A DNA stretch of 64,000 nt. Origin: Salvia splendens (taxonomy: Eukaryota; Streptophyta; Magnoliopsida; Lamiales; Lamiaceae). A model generated the notes under the pieces. That model was not told where the DNA came from. It did no database searches and saw only the letters and a list, made by a program, of their open reading frames with translations. Position 1 is the first letter of the stretch; the number at the start of each line of letters is the position of its first letter. The stretch is from NCBI RefSeq assembly GCF_004379255.2, contig NC_056033.1:39954719-40018718 (forward strand), read 5' to 3'. Shown one piece after another: positions 56,913 to 64,000 of this stretch. A program made the translations under genes and the position numbers.

Positions 56913-59021
56913 TCACTCGTCTCGCCTTTTACGCATAAACAGACTACGGATTCCCTTCCCGATGCTGGTCTTAGGGATTCTAGACGGAGGAGTATCTTCA
57001 ACGACGGCATTCTCTAAATCAATGTCGTCTCTCGCAGAAGACCGAGGTGGAGATTGTTGATCGCTGAGACCGAAATCTTCTCCTGTACCACCCGTGTGGC
57101 TGACTGAGTGACGACCCCGCACGGCAGATCTTGGTGGAGGTGGAGCCACAAAATCGTCATCAGAATCATCAACCAACTGAGTATCCATCCTTGATGATGA
57201 CGACTCTCCACCAACTTTCTTCTTTCCACGCCGCTTCGCTTTTTGCCGCACGGGCATGTCAAGGTCCAGCTCAGAGCGCTGTGAAGGACGGTGGTCCATC
57301 GTCTCAGCTTCCCCACATATCTGGAGGCCATCTTCAACCATTCTCGAAATGGTGAATAAATCCGGCCGTCCTGACATGTCTTGCTCCCTAAGAAAGTGGC
57401 GTATTTTGTGAAGGGTCTCCACCTACAATTTTCAGTGTTAATTACATTTCATCTTATGAAATTAAACAAAGAAAAGTTGTTGAAATCTACCGCGTAGTGA
57501 TGAGAGGCCGCCGTTTCATGGAAGCCCTCATGAGAATGCACCCCAGGTTTTGTTAGTACACTACGGTTATCCGGCGAAACCAATCCATGTACTCATCAGT
57601 AGCAACAGGCACCATTGAGTACTCCAAATCAACATACACCGTGTCGTGCCTATTATGCCAATCTTGTATATGATTGGCGTGCCACTGAACCCAGTTCCGA
57701 CCTGCTTTGCCACGTCGATCCTGTTTCGTAAAATCAGATCCGTGGAACCGGTCGACAATCGGGATATAAGGTTGGACAATCCCAAATTGTCGCAACACCC
57801 GCTGTGGCATGTGTGGCTCAACCATATTCCAGCAGATTAGTGTTGTCATCGACGTCCATATAGGACGACCGGCAACACAAACATCCGGCAGATTTCGCGA
57901 TTCATACGGCCTCCAAATAAACTAAATATGAAACTTATTTAGTCAAAACAAGTTCAATCAAAACAACACACTAGCAACAATTTAGTTTACGTAAATTACC
58001 TGATTGACATGCATTGTTGAGAACTGATCTCTGAAAGTTTCAATGCAATGCCCCGGTGCTTTTACATAAGAGGCCCGACCAGTCCATCTACAAAAATTAA
58101 ATTATGAGCGAACAACACAAAAATCAATAAAAATTATGCTTAAAAGAGTAATTAGTGGACAACTTACGCGACTGCACATGGTAAGTAGTCTACGGGCGCG
58201 GGGTTCAGCATCTGCGGTCTAATAATTGGGATTCTTTCCCAAGCCCACAGCTGTAACAATGTAAGAGCTCCCCCGACATCGGTCCTCTTACCAAGTGCAG
58301 CTTCACATAGATTGTGGTACAAGCAGGCAAGAGTCGCACCTCCCCAGCTATAGCTAGCACATTGTTCTATATCCATGAAAAACTGAAGGTAGAAGAAGGG
58401 AATTTTATTACCGGTAGCGTTCGGGATCAGTAGACCACCCAGTAACAGCAGACAATACACACGAGCACGTTGATTGTACATGTATTGCTCGTGGTCATCA
58501 CTCAACTCAATCCGCAGTTGATTTGATAAGCTTGTCTGCTTCCAGTTCAATTCTTTTAGATCAACTGCATCTGGAATAAAGCCAAGAAAACCCAGACAAA
58601 CATCCTTCCAATAGTTGACATCCTTAGTGGGGATGTAACCCGTCAGAGGCTCACCGTCAGTTTTGAGGCCCCATAAGACCTCCACGTCCTCTAAGCTCAC
58701 AGTCGCTTCACCGACTGGAAAGTGAAACGTGTGAGTCTCTGGCCTCCAACGTTCAATCAAAGCGGTGATAAGATGGTGGTCAATGTCTTTCGGTTGACCA
58801 CACCTCAACATCCCGCCGAACCCCATCTCATCTATAACCGCCAAAACACGAGGATTTATGGGAACATCCCATATGATTCCTTCGTATCTTCTACACCGTA
58901 CGTCTTCCGATGGCACTCCTGCCCATATGTTATTAGAGACGTGTTGTCTCTGCAGATATAATACGGAGGGGTCCTCAGGACCACATAAGAGCCGACGACG
59001 AGAAGTTGAAGAAGATGCCAT
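56913..59021 (-). pseudogene. Plant mobile domain (PMD, MAIN-like) protein gene of the MULE, one frameshift
   Basis: Exons 59021-58168, 58087-58000, 57921-57491 and 57422-56913. Exon 1 starts MASSSTSRRRLLCG. The PMD (PF10536-like) runs through ERWRPETHTFHFPVGEATVS, LEDVEVLWGLKTDGEPLTG, the central YSWGGATLACLYHNLCEA, and AWTGRASYVKAPGHCIETF across the first intron. In exon 3 the frame reads YMDWFRRITVVY then TAA. One base appears to be missing near 57565, because the next frame continues SVLTKPGVHSHEGFHETA to a good donor and joins exon 4 in phase. Exon 4 has a basic segment (RQKAKRRGKKK) and a tail shared with the transposase. If the shift is real, a 436-residue product without the tail results. 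Confidence 0.85.
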
Positions 59022-59767
59022 AAATCACCTACACAACATTCATATTCCAAATTAAACAACAAACAAACCTAAACAAATTCAATAATTACAAACAATTTAA
59101 TACAATATCACAAAATGGAACACCTATATCAAACAATTCACAATACACAACTTCAACATCATAACACAATTCACCTACACAAAAGTAACAGTTCAAATAA
59201 ACAATATACATCAATTTTCCACCAATTCAACTTACCCAATTTTAGTTTAACCAACCTAACAATTTCAATTTCAACCTAACAATGTACACAAAATTAACAT
59301 TTCAAACTAAAAAAAGACATTAACCAAAACCCACATAAACCAAATCAATTTGCCCAATTTTTAAGCTATCAAACCCTACGATTTTGGTTTATAATCAAAT
59401 TTATACACAAATTCACTTAACCCAAACAATCCAACATAATAATCAACACTAACGTCATACAAATAATCCATATGCACAATATTTCAACTCAAATCGCAAC
59501 ACATTACAAACCCTAGCTAAATATCCAACAATTACTCTAATAATGTAAAAGATAAGCATACTAACCGAATAAATTGGACGAATTTGGGGAAAACTAGCAC
59601 CGATTGATGAATGGAGGGCGAAATCACAAAGACACGGACGAATTTGCGAAGGATTTGGCCGCTGCTAGAGAAAATCGCGAAGTGGGTCTGTGGTGTGAAT
59701 TTTTCGCGACTGTCTGCTGCTAGTATATGTTTCTGAACAAAGACGCCAATGGTGTTGGCGTCTTTTA
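59022..59767 (-). promoter_or_regulatory. Leader of the PMD gene
   Basis: AT-rich and almost free of GC-rich words up to 59580, consistent with 5' UTR, intron or promoter. One more ACGCC..GGCGT module lies just outside the right terminal repeat, near 59743. No other coding region is visible. Confidence 0.5.
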
Positions 59768-60082
59768 GTAAAAACGCCGATCAGGTTGGCGTTTTTTACG
59801 TTAAACACGCCAATGACCTTGGCGTTTTATTTAGTAAAGACGCCATCAAGATTGGCGTGTTTAAATTTAAGTATTTTGATTAAAAATACGAGCAAGATAC
59901 GGTGCCATTGTAAAACGCCAACTATGTTGGCGTTTTTGCGTATAGACACGCCAATCTCACTGGCGTTTTTACTTATAAACACGCCAACTTCATCGGCGTT
60001 TTTCCCATAAATGGAATTGATAACAATATGGGTACATTTGCGTTATTTTAAAGGCCAAGTGGCCTATATACGCGATTTTCTC
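59768..60082 (-). repeat. Right terminal inverted repeat of the MULE
   Basis: Inverted copy of 52171-52485, with the same six modules in mirror order. The innermost module reads ACGCC here, where the left copy has ACGAC. Confidence 0.95.
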
Positions 60083-60579
60083 CAGGAATTGTGTATATAC
60101 CTTCCGGAAGAGGCAAACTTGCAGAAGAGAAGGTATTGAAAAAATTGCAACTCTCTTAGTTTCTCCTTCAAACTCCAATGAAAGGAAGAAAACTGTGGAA
60201 CGGCGGTTTTGCTAGATTGTGGAAGGAGATGTATGAATAGAGTTAACGGAGTATTTGGTTGGAGATTTTTAAGGAGAGAAGGAGATATGGAGAAAACCCC
60301 ATAGTAATGGGATTGAGAGATATTTATTTGACTGCAGGAGGAATTAAATAATTTTTTAATATTTCGGGTTCTTAAAAAAAAATAAATTCCATAGGCTCTC
60401 AAAATAAAACGGAACGATAATTGGCTAAAAAAAAATTCGACATTAATCCAAAAACAATTTAAAGGAATAGGAAAAGTCGGGCGTCACAATTCCCAACTTT
60501 TTATTTACAAAAATATATTTCGTGTTTTAAATTCGAATTTCAAAATTGAGACGGCAGGAGTGTAAAAGATGATACGAAA

Positions 60580-62150
60580 CTAACTACTACAGTATGATAC
60601 ATTTTCCTTTAACAAATCTGTTGAGGATTCCTTCCAATGGATATTTTCTAAGAAAGGTTCAATCATGTGAACCTCATTTCTCCTTAACAAACTCTCCACA
60701 ATAATGTTGTATGTCACCGTATTGGGCGTGCACAACCACGGTTCTTCATCTCTACGAGCAAATGTTTTACTTCCTCCAAAGACCCTTCGCGACAAAGTGA
60801 ACCAATGATCATATTATACATACGAACATCGGGGTGCAAACCTCTAGAAGGAAGCTTGTCGAAAAGTTCTCTTGCAACGTCAAATTTTCCATTCTTGCAT
60901 AATCCGTCCCCATACGAGACTATATCGGGATCAACTCCTTTCACTTCCATCATGCGTAGTAGCATAAGAGCTTTATTAGTTTCCCCGTTCCTGCACAACC
61001 CATCCAACAAGATATTAAAAGTATAGAAGCTATGATTCACTCGCTGAGCTTCCATATCCTTGAAAAGCTTCCACCCGTCAACAAATCTGTCTTTACTAAA
61101 TAATCCATGTATCGTGGTATTGTACGTATGCGTATTATGCTCCAAACCTTTGCAAGACACGTCGTGGAAAAGAAGCCAAGCTTCATCCACTCGTCCCATC
61201 TTGCAGTATCCGTTTATTAAGGTGCTATAGCATATAATATCGGGTTTAAGCCCCTTCTCTACTATGGAATCAAAAACCTCTCGTGCTCTTTTCATTTCCC
61301 CTCGAAACAATATCCATCTATCAATGCACTATAAATAAACACATCGGGATGGATATTCCATCCCAGCATAACTTTAAGTTCATCCTTGGCCGCTTTCATC
61401 TTTCCTTTCCTACATAACGCGTCTATCACTATACCAAACGTAACAACATCCAAAGATACATTAGCATTCGCTATATCATTCAACAAACCCCTCGCATCCT
61501 TCGTCCTACCAGCATCGCACAACCCCTTAATCATCGAATTATACGTGAAAACATCAATCAAAACACGCTTTTCAACCATCCTCGACAAAAGGTGGAGAGC
61601 GTCATCCACCATTCCGGCCTTGCACAAGCCGTCAAGCAACGCGTTATACACCTTAACATTAGGTCTCCAACTAGTTCTTTCAAGTCCGCTAAGCAAATCA
61701 CCAGCTGCACCAATTTCATCAGCTTTGCAAAGCCCATCTATCACAGTGAGAATCATCACATCATTAGGCTCGCATATTCGGAAACGCAAAAGCTTCTCGA
61801 ACAATTTCATGGCCTCATCAGGCTTACCATCCAAGAAGAGACCTTTAATGAGGATGCAGAATGTTGCCACATTTGGTTCGTAGGAGCTCTTGAAGAAGAC
61901 GCCCATTATAGCAAAACCGAAGTCGACACGTCGAAGAAGGCAATAGCTATTGATAGCGATGCTCAATGTGTACTCATTCACAGGGGCACCCCTCAGGCGC
62001 ATTTCGTCGAACAGGTTGAGGGCGACGGAGTAGTGCTTCATTTTCACCACAGAATTCAACAGTTTCGTGAAATCAACGACTGAAGGTGAGACGAATTCGT
62101 AACATCGCGTGAAACAAGCGGATGGCATCGTTTAATTCTCAGACGCAACT
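60580..62150 (-). pseudogene. P-class PPR protein pseudogene (Rf-like)
   Basis: About a dozen 35-residue pentatricopeptide repeats can be followed, for example YNALLDGLCKAGMVDDALHL, YSTLINGYCKMGRVDEAWLL and FNILLDGLCRNGETNKALML. P-class PPR proteins bind organelle RNA; this repeat style is that of restorer-of-fertility-like members. The frame is broken at least three times: near 62085 (AIRLFHAMLRIR against SVVDFTKLL), a lost base near 61302 (GYCFEGK then a stop) and about two extra bases near 60728 (NRGC against TPNTVTYNIIV). VSYGDGLCKNG also lacks a few residues. No transit peptide is readable upstream. Several independent breaks make a pseudogene much more likely than sequencing error. Confidence 0.88.
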
Positions 62151-62159
62151 GAAATCTAT

Positions 62160-63348
62160 TCTAGGCTGCTTCGGCGGGAAAGGACAGTGCCTATCGCTGT
62201 GGAAGTAGGAGGAGGGGAGAGAGGGTGGGGGAATGAGAATGCCGCCCGATTTGTGCGACCTTGAAGAAGCAAAAACTCTGAAACATATCAGATCAACAAC
62301 GCTTCTGCGCATCTTCTTTCTTATTGAGTTTGAATGAGTGAAAGCAATGGCAATGAAAATTATAGTTTAAACTTTAAACTGATCATTTTTGTAATTTTAT
62401 AATTATGGTGTTTTTTAGCTTATCACGAAACATGAAATTTTGCAATAATCTCATTTTTCCATTTTTCGGCGATTATAAATCTGGTGTGACACCCGGTTTA
62501 AAACACGTTAATAAAACGGTGTTGAGCAAAATGACAACATCTAATTAAGTTCAGAACAATGTTTTGTCCACTTGTTTTAAACTAGTTGCTACGTCAATGC
62601 ATAATCTTGCAGAAAAAGAAAAGGATGGGATAATTGCAAAAAATTCATCTTTCATAGGACGGATCACAATTTAATCTTGTGATTTATTTGACAATTTACT
62701 CTATTATTTTCTCTCATATTGTTAAAACACTAAAACAGGTAGATAATTGTTGATTGTATCTCCTTGTTTTCGGCGGCAAAATTTTATCAACAATCATGTG
62801 TTTGATGGGGCAACAAGAAATTTTTGTACTGCTTATTACTTCTTTTATCTCTTAAAAGTAGGAAATTTTAGGACAATATGAGTTTCAATGATAAATTAGT
62901 AAAATATAAGAGAAAGAGAAAAACAATTGCAAGAATGTTAGTGAATAGTCAATCTATTTTATTTAATGTGTAATGTATGGTAAAAATGTTTTCAAAAATA
63001 AAAAGTGAACATTTTTGGACTAAAAATGAATAAAGGGGACAATTTTTTAAGACGAATGGAGCAATATTTGCATTTAACCAAACATTGGCTTAAACAATTA
63101 TAACTAGTATATCTGAACATAATAAGTACAAGTACAGTATATGGTTAAAAGACCCAAAATCAAATCTAAAATTAATTTATTCTTTCAATTCTATATAATT
63201 AAGGTTCTAGACAAATCGATCGGAAACAACAAGAACTGCTAATCTATGGAGTAAGGAGCATCATCGCCAACTCTAATGCAAATGACACTCTCAGATTGAT
63301 TGCCAAACAGTAATGTCTTTTTCTTGACAACCAAACGGGCCCGTTGAA
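62160..63348. other. Intergenic, one dispersed repeat
   Basis: No gene seen. The second copy of the repeat at 37605-37780 lies at about 62500-62715. The rest is AT-rich. The part from 63220 is probably 3' UTR of the gene at the right edge. Confidence 0.55.
62500..62715. repeat. Dispersed repeat, copy 2
   Basis: Related to 37605-37780 over about 180 bases with substitutions and indels: GCAAAA..ACATCTAATTAAGTT, ATGTTTTG.CCACTTGTTTTAAA, ATTTATTTGACA. Same strand. Type unknown. Confidence 0.5.
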
Positions 63349-64000
63349 TTATGCGCTGGGAGCATCGGCACTAACCCTGTTATATAAGCGGTAGAGCAAT
63401 GTGGATTTTGCCATTTGAGGTTCTCTTTCTAATACAGCAATCACGTCCTTGACTGAAACGCTCCTAGCCACCCGTGGTACAACAACTTGATTTCGTGCCA
63501 CTTTTCTGATTGACGCTGTATGCATTACGACAAGTCAGCAAGTCTCCAACATGACAGGTAATGTATGGGATCAAGTTGAATACAACATAAAGGTATCTGA
63601 TACACTGAATTTTTATGGACAATGACAAGAAGATCAACAAGCTTACACAGCTTCCCTAATAACACCAGTTCGAGAACATATCTAGGTCGCACATATGTTT
63701 CCTGAGTGCTACGCGAACCTTGCCTCTTCGTTTTAACAAGATAAAAATAAAATGACAATGCTTGTGTGAATTGTAAGCTTAGATTATGGAGCGTGTAGTT
63801 AACGTTATAGGTCCTGCTAGAGTAGTATAGACATTTTGCAATTTTTGGGGGTTTTGGGCAATTATGTTTTAACTACTAGCAATATTACCAACTTACCAGG
63901 AGTTGTGAGAACAGCAGAAGGATCCCGCTTTTCGGAATCTTGATTTTCCCTTGTGTTTCTTGTAGAGGTTGCTAAAGGCTTTCGTCCCGCGTCTTTGTTA
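63349..64000 (-). CDS. Unrecognised gene, last two exons (partial)
   Basis: The penultimate exon runs from the window edge to 63897 and ends at CCTG|GTAAGT. The last exon is 63515-63349 with stop TAA. Together they give about 90 residues: a Lys/Arg/Ser/Thr-rich part ([20 protein letters not shown]), then [19 protein letters not shown], and an Arg/Leu-rich end, [18 protein letters not shown], finishing SADAPSA. The splice phase is consistent and no stop occurs. I do not recognise the family. The basic, disordered character suggests a nuclear protein tail, but that is a guess. The start lies outside the window. Confidence 0.65.

Larger units (their letters stand above)
52171..60082. mobile_element. 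Mutator-like element (MULE) with transposase and PMD gene
   Basis: The 9-bp duplication CAGGAATTG is perfect (52162-52170, 60083-60091). The termini start GAGAAAA(A/T)CGCGT and form 315-bp, mostly identical inverted repeats. The 7912-bp element holds a plus-strand MULE transposase (52984-55992), an array of short inverted repeats (56150-56720) and a minus-strand gene for a plant-mobile-domain protein (56913-59021), so the two genes converge. PMD genes are known passengers of Mutator and Ty3 elements in eudicots. The ends and transposase are intact, so it may be autonomous apart from the points noted under the transposase. Confidence 0.96.
50293..60488. mobile_element. Putative solo LTR (second copy), split by a Mutator-like element
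   Basis: Starts TGTCACGCCCGC and ends CGGGCGTCACA, with the perfect 5-bp duplication ATTCC (50288-50292, 60489-60493). Without the nested 7.9-kb element it is about 2.27 kb. Blocks at 50424-50455 and 50618-50680 match the copy at 9084-12140 (AATCAGAGTATCTCAACAAT; ATGCAGGGCTGAGTACTT). No gag or pol is present. The segment at 51640-51915 looks like a transcribed leader ending in a donor-like CAACAG|GTAAGT. Confidence 0.72.

Noticed and set aside
50293..60488. One 10-kb DNA transposon with TGTCACGCCCG inverted ends carrying the MULE genes
   Set aside because: The inner element has its own 315-bp inverted repeats and 9-bp duplication, and the outer ends recur without it at 9084-12140.

Overview
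This is a transposon-rich stretch of a eudicot nuclear genome. Its genes have introns with GT..AG borders, AP2 and bHLH regulators of clear plant type, a PPR gene and plant-specific transposon families. The species cannot be fixed from the sequence. An asterid, perhaps of the mint order, is only a guess. There are no CRISPR arrays, rRNA or functional tRNA genes.

Host genes, left to right: a bHLH transcription factor of the CIB/bHLH49-78 type (81-2440, minus, 8 coding exons rebuilt here); an AINTEGUMENTA orthologue (ANT; 32365-34869, minus, 8 exons including a 9-nt micro-exon); a two-RRM hnRNP/RNP1-like RNA-binding protein (47799-49530, minus); a frameshifted P-class PPR pseudogene (60580-62150, minus); and the last two exons of an unrecognised gene at the right edge (63349-64000, minus).

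Most of the rest is mobile DNA. 3142-13699 holds four PIF/Harbinger elements. Two carry open transposases, one is internally deleted, and one has stop codons and is split by a 3-kb putative solo LTR. 18106-25221 is a young Ty3/gypsy element, probably Tat lineage, with apparently identical LTRs. Most of its pol is deleted, and it has a spliced antisense gene and two tandem arrays. 25730-27627 holds two Harbinger/Tourist-type elements sharing a TTA, the second carrying a captured ANT-like first exon. 35047-36990 is a non-autonomous hAT element 177 bp upstream of the ANT start codon. MITEs, a SINE and hairpins are scattered between. 50293-60488 is a second copy of the solo-LTR family split by a 7.9-kb Mutator-like element (52171-60082).

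That Mutator-like element is the most unusual object here. It has 315-bp terminal inverted repeats and a 9-bp target duplication. It carries an open 1002-residue MULE transposase and a convergent gene for a plant mobile domain (PMD) protein. The two proteins end in the same roughly 100-residue C-terminal module. Both termini and the space between the two genes are filled with short inverted-repeat modules (ACGCC..GGCGT) spaced about 30-33 bp apart. This looks like a two-gene transposon with a shared protein tail and a repeated DNA recognition unit.
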